64,000 bases of DNA from an uncultured Alistipes sp. (GTDB lineage: Bacteria > Bacteroidota > Bacteroidia > Bacteroidales > Rikenellaceae), in assembly GCA_944321965.1 (NCBI GenBank), contig CALUNH010000004.1:48810-112809 (forward strand), written 5' to 3'. The notes under the pieces were generated by a model. That model was given only the letters and a program-made list of their open reading frames with translations, was not told the DNA's origin and ran no database searches. The translations under genes were made by a program, and so were the position numbers. Shown here one piece after another: positions 7,576 to 15,496 of the stretch (the stretch's first letter is position 1; each line of letters begins with the position of its first letter).

Positions 7576-8958
7576 ATGGGAATTAAACTGCGACTCGTCG
7601 TCATGAACTTCCTCCAGTTCGCCGTGTGGGGTTCTTATTTGGTGTGTATCGGCAATTTCCTGGGCCGAGTGGGATTGGGCGATTATATCTCCTGGTTTTA
7701 TGTGGCGCAAGGAGTCGTGTCGATCTTTATGCCCGCAATCATCGGGGCCATCGCCGACAAGTTCATCGAGCCCCAACGCCTGCTGGGCATTTCCCACCTG
7801 ACCGCCGGACTCTTCATGCTCGTGGCTGCCTGGTTCGGCTACGAGGCCACGATGCAGACCCTCGCCGGCGAGGCAACCTCCATTGGCCCGATCTTTACGG
7901 CCTACTGCCTGAGCGTGGCCTTCTACATGCCGACGATCGCCCTTGCGAATACCGTGGCCTTCTCGATCCTCAAGAGCCGCGGGTTCGATACCGTCAAGGA
8001 CTTCCCGCCGATCCGCGTCTTCGGAACCGTCGGCTTCATCGCCGCCATGTGGTTCGTCAATTTCGTCGGATTCGGGGGCCTCGGCGTCCAGACGCAGAAC
8101 CTCGAAGGGGTCGAAACCCTTGCGCTCGTCCCCATGGCCGCACAGTTCACCTACATGCAGCTCATCGTCTGCGGCGCCCTGGGACTGCTGCTCGGCTTGT
8201 ATGCCTTCAGTCTCCCGGCCTGCCCGATTGTCCGCTCGGCCGGCAAGGAGCACAAATCCCTGGCCCAGCGCCTCGGACTGGATGCCTTCGTACTCTTCAA
8301 ACAGCGCAAAATGGCCCTCTTCTTCATCTTCTCGATGCTGCTGGGCGTCTCGCTCCAGATCACCAACGGATACGCAACCCCCTATATCAACAGCTTCGCC
8401 GCGATGTCCGAAAGCTGGTTCGCCGAGAATCCTACGCTGCTGGTCTCCGTCTCGCAGGTCTCCGAGGCACTGTGCATCCTGCTGATCCCGTTCTGCCTTA
8501 AACGCTTTGGGATCAAGATCGTGATGCTGATGGCCATGTTTGCCTGGGTGCTGCGTTTCGGGTTCTTCGGGATCGGAACGACGGAGAGCATCACGGGCAT
8601 CGTCCTGCTCTTCCTCTCCTGCATCGTCTACGGCGTGGCGTTCGACTTCTTCAACGTCTCCGGGGCTCTCTTCGTCGAGCAGGAGGCCTCGAAACCCATG
8701 CAGGCCAGTGCCCAGGGGTTGTTCATGCTGATGACCAACGGTATCGGCGCTTCGGTCGGAACCTGGATTGCCGGGAAAATCGTCTCCCATTATTGCAGCT
8801 GGGAGGGTGGTTATCTCGTCGCCCGGGAGGGTGTTGAGGGCGGATGGCCCGCTACATGGCTTATCTTTGCCGGGTATGCCCTGGTGGTAGCCGTGGTCTT
8901 CGCTTTCGTCTTCCGTTACAAGCACAACCCCGAAGCCATCGGGAAGGTCAGCCATTGA
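7576..8958 (+). CDS. Nucleoside:H+ symporter-like MFS permease (NupG/XapB family)
   Basis: A 460-residue inner-membrane protein with about 12 hydrophobic segments. The opening (LRLVVMNFLQFAVWGSYLVC) and WFYVAQGVVSIFMPAIIGAIADKF are typical of the nucleoside:H+ symporter family that includes NupG and XapB, which import nucleosides with protons. The start at 7576 puts the first helix right at the N-terminus; an in-frame ATG lies 27 nt further upstream and is less likely. The ferredoxin-nitroreductase fusion follows after 4 nt and is probably co-transcribed. Substrate choice among nucleosides is not visible. Confidence 0.85.
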   Translation: MGIKLRLVVMNFLQFAVWGSYLVCIGNFLGRVGLGDYISWFYVAQGVVSIFMPAIIGAIADKFIEPQRLLGISHLTAGLFMLVAAWFGYEATMQTLAGEATSIGPIFTAYCLSVAFYMPTIALANTVAFSILKSRGFDTVKDFPPIRVFGTVGFIAAMWFVNFVGFGGLGVQTQNLEGVETLALVPMAAQFTYMQLIVCGALGLLLGLYAFSLPACPIVRSAGKEHKSLAQRLGLDAFVLFKQRKMALFFIFSMLLGVSLQITNGYATPYINSFAAMSESWFAENPTLLVSVSQVSEALCILLIPFCLKRFGIKIVMLMAMFAWVLRFGFFGIGTTESITGIVLLFLSCIVYGVAFDFFNVSGALFVEQEASKPMQASAQGLFMLMTNGIGASVGTWIAGKIVSHYCSWEGGYLVAREGVEGGWPATWLIFAGYALVVAVVFAFVFRYKHNPEAIGKVSH

Positions 8959-8962
8959 TCGG

Positions 8963-9814
8963 ATGGAGATTCGCGTTCGGGAGTCCTGCATCCGTTGCGG
9001 GCGTTGCGTAAGGGTTTGTCCGTCGCAGATCTTCGTGCAGGAGACACCGCGGAGTGTCGTGTCGCTCCGCAAACCGGAGAACTGCATCCGCTGCGGGCAT
9101 TGTGTCGCGGCCTGCCCTGCCGGGGCGGTCGAGCACGAAGCCTTCCCGCCGGAGCGTGTCCACGCCTTCGCGCGCCGCGACCTGCCGACGCCCGAACAGG
9201 TGGAGTTGCTGCTGGCTGTGCGGCGTTCGAACCGCGCGCTCTCCGACCGGCCCGTGCCGCCCGAGTGGATGGACCGCATCATCGCTGCTGCCGACCGCGC
9301 CCCGACGGCCAGCAATGCCCGACAGTTGGGATATACGCTCGTCACGGAACCCGAACGACTGCGTGAAGTGACCGAATATACGTTACTGATTTTCCGGCGG
9401 TTGGAGCGGTTGCTTTCGAATCCGCTGGTGAAGCCCTGGCTGAAGCCGCTGATGCCGGGGGCTTATCGCTACCTGCCGGTCTTTGCGCGGTTGCGGCGTG
9501 AATATGCCGAAGGCCGTGACCGCATTCTGCGCGGCGCTACGGCTCTGCTCTTCATCCATGCGCCCCGTGCGAGCCGTTTCGGCGCCGAGGATGCCAATCT
9601 CGCCTGTCAGAACGCCTCACTCATGGCCGAGGCGCTGGGCGTGAGTCAGATCTACATGGGTTTTGTCCTGACGGCCGTCCGCCAGGACCGGCACAAGCGG
9701 TTGAATCGGATGCTGGGCCTTGGGGATCGGCGCGTCTGTGCGATTCTGGCCTTCGGGATGCCCGAATTCCTCTATCCCAACTACATCGACCGCGATCCGG
9801 CCCCGAGAAACTGA
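8963..9814 (+). CDS. Two-cluster ferredoxin fused to a nitroreductase domain
   Basis: This 283-residue protein has two CxxCxxCxxxCP motifs in the first 60 residues (CIRCGRCVRVCP and CIRCGHCVAACP), expected to hold two [4Fe-4S] clusters. A nitroreductase-like FMN domain starts near residue 75 (LLAVRRSNRALSDRPVP...RAPTASNARQ) and runs to the C-terminus. The ferredoxin half would feed electrons to the flavin. This architecture is known in anaerobes, usually with undefined substrates. It sits 4 nt behind the nucleoside permease, and a strong terminator follows 26 nt after the stop. No link to nucleoside chemistry is evident beyond proximity. Confidence 0.88.
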   Translation: MEIRVRESCIRCGRCVRVCPSQIFVQETPRSVVSLRKPENCIRCGHCVAACPAGAVEHEAFPPERVHAFARRDLPTPEQVELLLAVRRSNRALSDRPVPPEWMDRIIAAADRAPTASNARQLGYTLVTEPERLREVTEYTLLIFRRLERLLSNPLVKPWLKPLMPGAYRYLPVFARLRREYAEGRDRILRGATALLFIHAPRASRFGAEDANLACQNASLMAEALGVSQIYMGFVLTAVRQDRHKRLNRMLGLGDRRVCAILAFGMPEFLYPNYIDRDPAPRN

Positions 9815-9840
9815 ACCCGAGGTCGTCCGGCGTATGCAAA

Positions 9841-9869
9841 AAAGGAGCGGTTTTCGACCGCTCCTTTTT
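9841..9869. terminator. Bidirectional terminator between the nitroreductase and lptD
   Basis: GGAGCGGT and ACCGCTCC form a perfect stem around TTTCG, with A residues before and T residues after. It can end transcripts from both converging genes. Confidence 0.88.
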
Positions 9870-9894
9870 ATATCTGTATTTTCGCCGTTTTTCC

Positions 9895-10009
9895 CGGCTC
9901 CTCCGGCTCCTCCGGCTCCTCCGGCTCCTCCGGCTCTTGCGGCTCCTCCGGCTCTTGCGGCTCCTCCGGCCCTTTCGGCCCTTCCGGCCCTTCCGGCTCT
10001 CTTGCGGCC
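9895..10009. repeat. 9-bp tandem repeat (minisatellite), about 12 units
   Basis: Units of the form CGGCTCCTC: four identical, then alternating CGGCTCTTG and CGGCTCCTC, then CGGCCCTTT and two CGGCCCTTC, ending with an 11-nt variant. On the minus strand it is a purine-rich GAGGAGCCG array starting about 10 nt after the lptD stop, so it would lie in the lptD 3' UTR. It is not in a credible gene. Confidence 0.92.
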
Positions 10010-10018
10010 CCCCCTTCC

Positions 10019-13006
10019 TTAATACATGTTGTCGTACATCGACTGCGACTTGTCGTATTTCAGGTCCGAGAGCGATGCCGCCTTCACGCCGATGTTGAAA
10101 CTCCACGACCGGTGGTAGCCGAACGGAATCCACGAAAAGGACATCTGCCAGCAGTGCAGGTCGCGCGTGATCGATACCGATGAGGTGGTCAGTTTCCTCG
10201 TCTTGATGTCGTAGCCGCCCTGGAACGTGATACCCGTCTTGGGGGTGAGGTTCACCGAACCGTTGAATCCGATGGTCTGCGTGATGTTCTTGCGGTAGCC
10301 CGTCGTGCCGTTGTTGACGTAGGATACCGAGTAGTTCACCGCGTAGTTGAATCCGAAGTTCCACGGCAGCGAGAAATCATAGTAGCTTTGGGCCATGTAC
10401 TGCCTTCGCAGCACGGGGTCCAGCTGCCCGTAGGGGTCGTAGAAGGGGTTCTGGTACTCCGGAGGGATCGACGTGATGTCGTTCACCGCCGGGGTGCTCT
10501 TGTCCTCGCGCGACTTGAACGTGTAGCCGAACGACCAGCCCGTCGAGGTGATGCGCCCCGGGAAGAAGAGCTTGTCGTAACGCACGCCCTGCGGTGTCAC
10601 CCGGTAGGGGTCGAGCGTCGCCGAGAGGTTGATGCCGAAGTTCTTGAAGATCGTCGAGCGGAACGACAGCGAGATGGTCGACAGCCGCATCGAGTCGGCC
10701 AGGAAGTTGTACGAACCGCTGGCCCGCAGTTCATCGATGAGCTTGATCTTCTTCACGCCCGAGGTGTCGCGTTTCGAGAGCACCTTCATTTCGAGGTTCT
10801 GCGACAGCGAGAAGCTCATCGACATCGAACGCCCCGACGACGGGACGCCGTAGGCATTGACCGCATAGGGCGAATAGGTCGTGAAACGGCCCGTCGAGTC
10901 GGTCTGGCGCGTCAGGTAGTATCCGTATTTCGGATCGCTGAAGTCCGGGGCGTAGGAGAAGCTGATCGACGGCGTCAGCGTGTGGCGGATGGCCTGGATC
11001 TTGCGGTCGCGGCGCTTCTTCGTGAAGTCGTACATGCCGTAGACGGTCGTCGACGTCGAGACGCTGAAATTGTAGTTGTACAGACGGTAGAATCCGTAGT
11101 TCGTCGGCAGCGTGTCGGTCTTGTTCGTCACCGGGTTCCACTCGTACTCCACCTTCTTGAAGTACCATTTTTCGGTGTAGTTTGCCGACGGCGTGAGGTT
11201 GATGTAGTTGAAGAGGTTGAACGACGCCGAAACCGGAATCGAGTGTTCGATGCCGTTCTTCATGTTGTCGAGCGTCTTTTTGGTGAAGATTTCCGATTCG
11301 GTGGTCGTCACCGAGTTGGTCATCTTGCCCGTGTACTGCATCGAGATCTTCTCGTACCAGCGGTCCTTGCCCATCTTCTCCTTGCGCTTGAAGGGGTAGA
11401 AGCGCGAGACGTTGAAGACCACCGTCGGCAGGGTAATCGAGAGTGACTGGTTCTGGGAGTTCTGCGATACGGCCATGTTTGCCGAGAGCGAGAAGGGGGT
11501 TCCGGCCCAGTTCTTCGAGTAGGAGATCGACGAGTTGGTCTGCGTGGCGAGAATGTCGTTGAGCGTCGTGGCCGAATACTTGCTGTAACCGCTCGTGGCG
11601 AAGTTCACCGACGCCGAGAAGGTCGAGCCCGGATTGGCCTTGGCATCCTGCGAGTGGGTCCACTGGATGCGGAAGTTGTTCTGCTTGATGTAGTCGGGTT
11701 CACCCTTCTCGCCGGTCTTCACGCTTGAAAATTCCATGTTGAAACTGCCGCTGTACTTGTAGCGCTTGATGTAGCGCGAGGCGGCCGAAGCCTCCCACGA
11801 TCCCAGCGTATAGATACCTCCGCGCACGGCCAGATCGGCATAGTCGCCCAGCGTGAAGTAGTAGCCCAGGTCGCGCAGGAAGAAACCCTTGGAGTATTCC
11901 TCGCCGTAGGTGGGCATCAGAAGTCCCGATTTCGGGCCCGAACTGATCGGGAAGAAGCCCTCGGGAATGCCGAGGAAGTAGATCGGGACGTCCTCCATGA
12001 CCAGGTAGGCCGGGCCCGTGATGACCTTCTTGCCGGGGATCACTTTCGCCTTGGTCATCGCCAGGTAGAAGTGCGGGTGGTCGGTTTCGTCGCACGTCGT
12101 GTACTTGCCGTGCTGGATGTTGATCGTGTTGTCGGGCATCTTCTTCACGCTCCCGCCCACGAGCCAGCCGTCGCCCTGCTGCGTGGCCACACCCTTGATC
12201 TTGGCCTTCTTCGAATCGAGGTTGTAGGTGATCGTGTCCATCTGGTAGGAGGCCGAACCGTCCGAGAATTCGGGTTTAGTGACGATCGGTTTGCCGTCGA
12301 GCGAGTCGGGTTTGCCGTAGGCGTGGACCAGTTTCGAGTTCATGTCGATGCGCATGAAGTCGGCCTTGAGGTTGCTGTTCTGGTAGGTTACGTCGCCCTG
12401 GTTGTAGATGTAGACCAGCTTGTTGCGCACGTCGTAGACCAGCGAGTCGGTATTCTTGCCCGAGATCGGGTCGTCGAGGAATGCTCCGGCCGGCCGGGGT
12501 TTCTTCACCGTGTCGCGCCGCATCGTGTCGGCGGCGAGCGAATCCGCGGCAAGCGAGTCGGCCCGCATCTGCAGCGAGTCGCTCTTCAGGGCGATGAGCG
12601 AATCGACCTGGGCCGAGAAGAGCGAATCCTTCTCCTGCTGGCTCAGGGCGTTGAAGGCGGCGTTGCGCCGGGCCCGTTCGCGGGAGACCCGGGCTTCCCG
12701 GCGGGCTTCGCGGCGCGAAACCGAAGCGGACGGCGACGTGGGGGCGGAGAGTGCGGAGGGCGCGGAAAGTGCGGGCGGCTCGGACGAAACGGCAGATGCC
12801 GCGGGGCCCTGGGCTGCGGAATCCCCGCCCCGGGAGACGTCGTGCGCCTGCAAAAGGGTATCCTCTCCGAGCCGGAACGGGGCGGTGCGAGGTGCCATGC
12901 CGCCCAATACGCCCTGGGCGAACAGCATGAGCACGGCCGCCGACAAGAGATATTTTGCCCTTACCTTATCCAAAATTCCAAAAATTTTCCGTACCTTTGC
13001 CGACAA
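10019..13006 (-). CDS. lptD: LptD-like outer-membrane LPS assembly protein
   Basis: A long exported beta-barrel protein (995 codons from the farthest start) of the LptD/OstA type, which inserts lipopolysaccharide into the outer leaflet. After a hydrophobic export segment (KYLLSAAVLMLFAQGVLGG) comes a low-complexity Ala/Ser/Arg stretch with repeated DSLAADSLAADT, then the periplasmic OstA-like part (VYDVRNKLVYIYNQGDVTYQ, LKADFMRIDM), then a large barrel rich in aromatic-alternating strands. The 13006 start is TTG inside a palindrome; in-frame TTG or GTG codons about 10-15 residues later give a more usual signal peptide, so the start is uncertain. It diverges from the amidase gene. The 3' UTR carries the 9-bp minisatellite. 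Confidence 0.85.
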   Translation of the reverse strand: MSAKVRKIFGILDKVRAKYLLSAAVLMLFAQGVLGGMAPRTAPFRLGEDTLLQAHDVSRGGDSAAQGPAASAVSSEPPALSAPSALSAPTSPSASVSRREARREARVSRERARRNAAFNALSQQEKDSLFSAQVDSLIALKSDSLQMRADSLAADSLAADTMRRDTVKKPRPAGAFLDDPISGKNTDSLVYDVRNKLVYIYNQGDVTYQNSNLKADFMRIDMNSKLVHAYGKPDSLDGKPIVTKPEFSDGSASYQMDTITYNLDSKKAKIKGVATQQGDGWLVGGSVKKMPDNTINIQHGKYTTCDETDHPHFYLAMTKAKVIPGKKVITGPAYLVMEDVPIYFLGIPEGFFPISSGPKSGLLMPTYGEEYSKGFFLRDLGYYFTLGDYADLAVRGGIYTLGSWEASAASRYIKRYKYSGSFNMEFSSVKTGEKGEPDYIKQNNFRIQWTHSQDAKANPGSTFSASVNFATSGYSKYSATTLNDILATQTNSSISYSKNWAGTPFSLSANMAVSQNSQNQSLSITLPTVVFNVSRFYPFKRKEKMGKDRWYEKISMQYTGKMTNSVTTTESEIFTKKTLDNMKNGIEHSIPVSASFNLFNYINLTPSANYTEKWYFKKVEYEWNPVTNKTDTLPTNYGFYRLYNYNFSVSTSTTVYGMYDFTKKRRDRKIQAIRHTLTPSISFSYAPDFSDPKYGYYLTRQTDSTGRFTTYSPYAVNAYGVPSSGRSMSMSFSLSQNLEMKVLSKRDTSGVKKIKLIDELRASGSYNFLADSMRLSTISLSFRSTIFKNFGINLSATLDPYRVTPQGVRYDKLFFPGRITSTGWSFGYTFKSREDKSTPAVNDITSIPPEYQNPFYDPYGQLDPVLRRQYMAQSYYDFSLPWNFGFNYAVNYSVSYVNNGTTGYRKNITQTIGFNGSVNLTPKTGITFQGGYDIKTRKLTTSSVSITRDLHCWQMSFSWIPFGYHRSWSFNIGVKAASLSDLKYDKSQSMYDNMY
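12992..12999 (+). promoter_or_regulatory. Candidate -7 box for the amidase-mlaD unit
   Basis: TACCTTTG fits TAnnTTTG and points towards the amidase, giving a leader of about 110 nt. No TTTG lies at 19-21 nt upstream. It overlaps the palindrome at 12996-13015. Confidence 0.5.
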
Positions 13007-13015
13007 GTCGGCAAA
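12996..13015. promoter_or_regulatory. 20-bp perfect palindrome in the lptD/amidase divergent region
   Basis: TTTGCCGAC and GTCGGCAAA are perfect 9-bp arms around AA. The left arm overlaps the last four bases of the plus-strand -7 box, so a bound protein could block that promoter. The same sequence could form an RNA hairpin in either 5' leader. Confidence 0.6.
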
Positions 13016-13064
13016 AACGCCCGGATCGAGCCTCTGAGGCCCTCCTGCCGCGTTTTCGGCTCGA

Positions 13065-13072
13065 CAAAGATA
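13065..13072 (-). promoter_or_regulatory. Candidate -7 box for lptD
   Basis: TATCTTTG on the minus strand, upstream of the lptD start region. The start point would lie near 13058, some 50 nt or more before the possible start codons. No clear -33 element is seen. Confidence 0.45.
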
Positions 13073-13113
13073 GGTAAAAAATTACAGAAAGCTTGCACTT
13101 GGCACCATTAAAT

Positions 13114-14418
13114 ATGCGCACGCGCCTTTTGCTGCTCTTCGCTTTCGCGGTTGCCGCCGTCTGTACAAACGCGGCTGCCGCGGGGAATATTGTGCATGGT
13201 GTCGGGGTCGTGGTGATCGATGCCGGACACGGCGGCAAGTTCCCCGGGGCGCATTACGGCGGTGTCTACGAAAAGGACCTCACGCTGAAGGTGGCCCTCA
13301 AACTCGGGAAACTCATCGAGGAGGGAATGCCGGGCGTCAAGGTCGTCTACACGCGAACCTCGGACAAGGCCCTGGGTGCCGATCTGGCGACGGACCTCCA
13401 GGCCCGGGCCGACATCGCGAACAACGCCGGGGGCGATCTCTTCATTTCGATCCATGCCAATGCGGCGCCGCGGGCCACGGCCGTCAAGGGCGTTGAGACG
13501 CTCATCATGGGCGAAACTCCCAAGGAGCAACGCTATAACGAGAATGCCCTCTACGAAAGCAACCGCGAGGACCTGATCGACATGTCGGACGAACGAACCG
13601 CCGCCATCGTGCGGGCCTATATCCAGAACCTGCAGTTCACCTACGGTGAGTACAGCATGGCCATCGCCCGCTGCATCCAGACGCAGTACACCAAGGCCGG
13701 ACGCAACTCCCGGGGCGTGAAACGGCAGCTGCTGCGCGTGCTGTACGCCACGGACATGCCCGGTGCGCTGACCGAGATCGGGTTCATGACCAATGCCCAG
13801 GAGCTGGCCTACATGAAGTCGGAGAAGGGCCAGAACGAAATCGCCGTGTCGATCTACCGTGCCGTGAAGGAGTATTCGTCCTACGTGCTCGAAACCCGCA
13901 CGGCCGAGGAGGGTGCTGCCGCGGAGCGTGCGACGCCGGACGCCGGGCCGCAAAAGGAGACCCCCGCCGCCTCGAAACCCGCCTCGGAATCCGCTCCGAC
14001 CCCCGCCGAGGATGCCGCGAAGCGGGACGCCTCCGCCGCGAAGAGCGCGGCAAAACCCGACCCGAAGGCCGAATCGGCCGGGAAAAACTCCCCCAAAACC
14101 GAAAAGGAGGAGAAGGGCGCAAAGGACGGGTCGGCGAAAGCAGGTGCGGCGAAAAGCGGGGCTGCGGCGTCGGAACCCTTGCGCTATACGGTGCAGGTGC
14201 TCGCCTCGGCCAAGCCCGTTCCGCTGAACTCCGCGCAGTTCCGGACCTACCGCGGCCGGGTGAAACAATATCTGTCGGACGGACGCTTCCCCTACAAATA
14301 TGGCGTCGGTGAGTACGATTCGCGTGCCGCCGCCCAGCGCAGGGTCGCCGAAATCCGCAAAACCTTCCCCGACGCCTTTGTCGTCTGCTGCCGGGGTACG
14401 CAAATTGTAAAGAAGTAA
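13114..14418 (+). CDS. N-acetylmuramoyl-L-alanine amidase with C-terminal SPOR domain
   Basis: A 434-residue exported peptidoglycan hydrolase that would cut the amide between MurNAc and the stem peptide. The signal peptide is MRTRLLLLFAFAVAAVCTNAAAA. The Amidase_3 catalytic domain follows, with VVVIDAGHGG (zinc histidine), GGDLFISIHANA (second histidine) and TEIGFMTN. Residues about 265-350 are a charged Ala/Lys/Glu/Pro linker, and the last 80 residues are SPOR-like (YTVQVLASAKPV...), which binds denuded glycan at division sites. The ATG at 13114 is preferred over an upstream in-frame TTG because it begins the signal peptide. The mlaD-like gene follows after 9 nt. Confidence 0.93.
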   Translation: MRTRLLLLFAFAVAAVCTNAAAAGNIVHGVGVVVIDAGHGGKFPGAHYGGVYEKDLTLKVALKLGKLIEEGMPGVKVVYTRTSDKALGADLATDLQARADIANNAGGDLFISIHANAAPRATAVKGVETLIMGETPKEQRYNENALYESNREDLIDMSDERTAAIVRAYIQNLQFTYGEYSMAIARCIQTQYTKAGRNSRGVKRQLLRVLYATDMPGALTEIGFMTNAQELAYMKSEKGQNEIAVSIYRAVKEYSSYVLETRTAEEGAAAERATPDAGPQKETPAASKPASESAPTPAEDAAKRDASAAKSAAKPDPKAESAGKNSPKTEKEEKGAKDGSAKAGAAKSGAAASEPLRYTVQVLASAKPVPLNSAQFRTYRGRVKQYLSDGRFPYKYGVGEYDSRAAAQRRVAEIRKTFPDAFVVCCRGTQIVKK

Positions 14419-14427
14419 AAAAAGCAT

Positions 14428-15429
14428 ATGAAAAGGGAAGTCAAGATCGGCATATTCGCCGTGGCGATGATCGTGGCCGCCTGGGCCGGAATCCGGTTCC
14501 TGCAGGGCCTGGATGTCCTCAGCCGCAATGCGGTCTACTACGCCTCCTACGATCAGGTGAGCGGAATCCAGGCCGCCTCGCCCATCATGTTGAAGGGGGT
14601 CAAGGTCGGAACGGTTACCGACATCTCGCTCGATCCCCGGCGCAGCGACAATGTCGTGCTGCAGTTCACCATCAAGCGCCAGTACCGCATCCCGAAGGAC
14701 TCCGAAGCCAAGATCTTCAGCGACGGTTTCATGGGCGGAAAGGCTATCGAAATCGTCTACGGAAAATCGTCGGAGTATCTCGAAAAGGGCGATACGCTGC
14801 GTTCGGTGCGGAGCCGCGATCTGATGGATATGGCCGGCTCGGAGCTGGAGTTCTTCAAACAGAAGGTCTCGCAGGTGACCGCCGACCTCTCGCGGACACT
14901 CAACAACCTGAATCTCCTGATGGAGGACAATGCGCAGAGTATCAACGGAACACTCCGGCATCTCGATGCCATGTCGGGCGATCTGGCCGACCTGCTCGAT
15001 ACCGAAAAACAGAATCTTGCCTCCGCCGTGGAGAACCTGACGGCCTTCTCCGAAATGTTGGGCGAGAATGCCCCGCGGGTCGACAGCATGATGGGAAACC
15101 TGAACCGCATCACCACGGAGCTGGCCGATGCGGGATTCGCCCGGGAGCTCTCCGAGACGGTCGGGGAGATGAACCTCCTGCTGGAGCGTATCCAGGAGGG
15201 CAAAGGGACCGTCGGACGCTTGCTGAACGATCCGTCGCTCTATGAGTCGTTGAACGAAGCCAGCGTCAACCTGGCCTCGCTGCTGGCCGATCTGGAGCAG
15301 TATCCCGGCCGTTACGTCCACTTCTCGCTCTTCGGCCGCAGCCCCGAAAAGATGCAGGCCAAGGCCGAACGCCAGGCCGCCAAGGCCGCAGAACAGGCCC
15401 GGCGGGATTCGCTCAAGGCCCTGCGCTGA
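14428..15429 (+). CDS. MlaD/MCE-domain lipid transport protein
   Basis: This 333-residue protein has one N-terminal transmembrane helix (KIGIFAVAMIVAAWAGIRFLQG) and then an MCE domain at about residues 35-115 (YYASYDQVSGIQAASPIMLKGVKVGTV). The MCE family forms hexameric periplasmic rings that carry phospholipids between the membranes. After residue 130 the chain is a long helical region with regular DLSRTLNNLN-type repeats, followed by a Lys/Ala-rich tail. It lies 9 nt after the amidase and is closed by a terminator. The ATPase and permease partners are not in this window. Confidence 0.9.
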   Translation: MKREVKIGIFAVAMIVAAWAGIRFLQGLDVLSRNAVYYASYDQVSGIQAASPIMLKGVKVGTVTDISLDPRRSDNVVLQFTIKRQYRIPKDSEAKIFSDGFMGGKAIEIVYGKSSEYLEKGDTLRSVRSRDLMDMAGSELEFFKQKVSQVTADLSRTLNNLNLLMEDNAQSINGTLRHLDAMSGDLADLLDTEKQNLASAVENLTAFSEMLGENAPRVDSMMGNLNRITTELADAGFARELSETVGEMNLLLERIQEGKGTVGRLLNDPSLYESLNEASVNLASLLADLEQYPGRYVHFSLFGRSPEKMQAKAERQAAKAAEQARRDSLKALR

Positions 15430-15451
15430 AAATCCGGAATGTAAAATGCTT

Positions 15452-15483
15452 CGGTCCCGGGCGAGCCGCGGGACCGTTTTTTT
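15452..15483 (+). terminator. Rho-independent terminator after the MCE gene
   Basis: CGGTCCCG (15452-15459) and CGGGACCG (15469-15476) form the stem, followed by seven T residues. It ends 13 nt before the mutS2 start codon. Confidence 0.88.
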
Positions 15484-15496
15484 CGATACCTCACAC

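Noticed and set aside
9895-10009. CRISPR array.
   Set aside because: Units are 9 bp and contiguous, with no spacers and no cas genes; it is a minisatellite.
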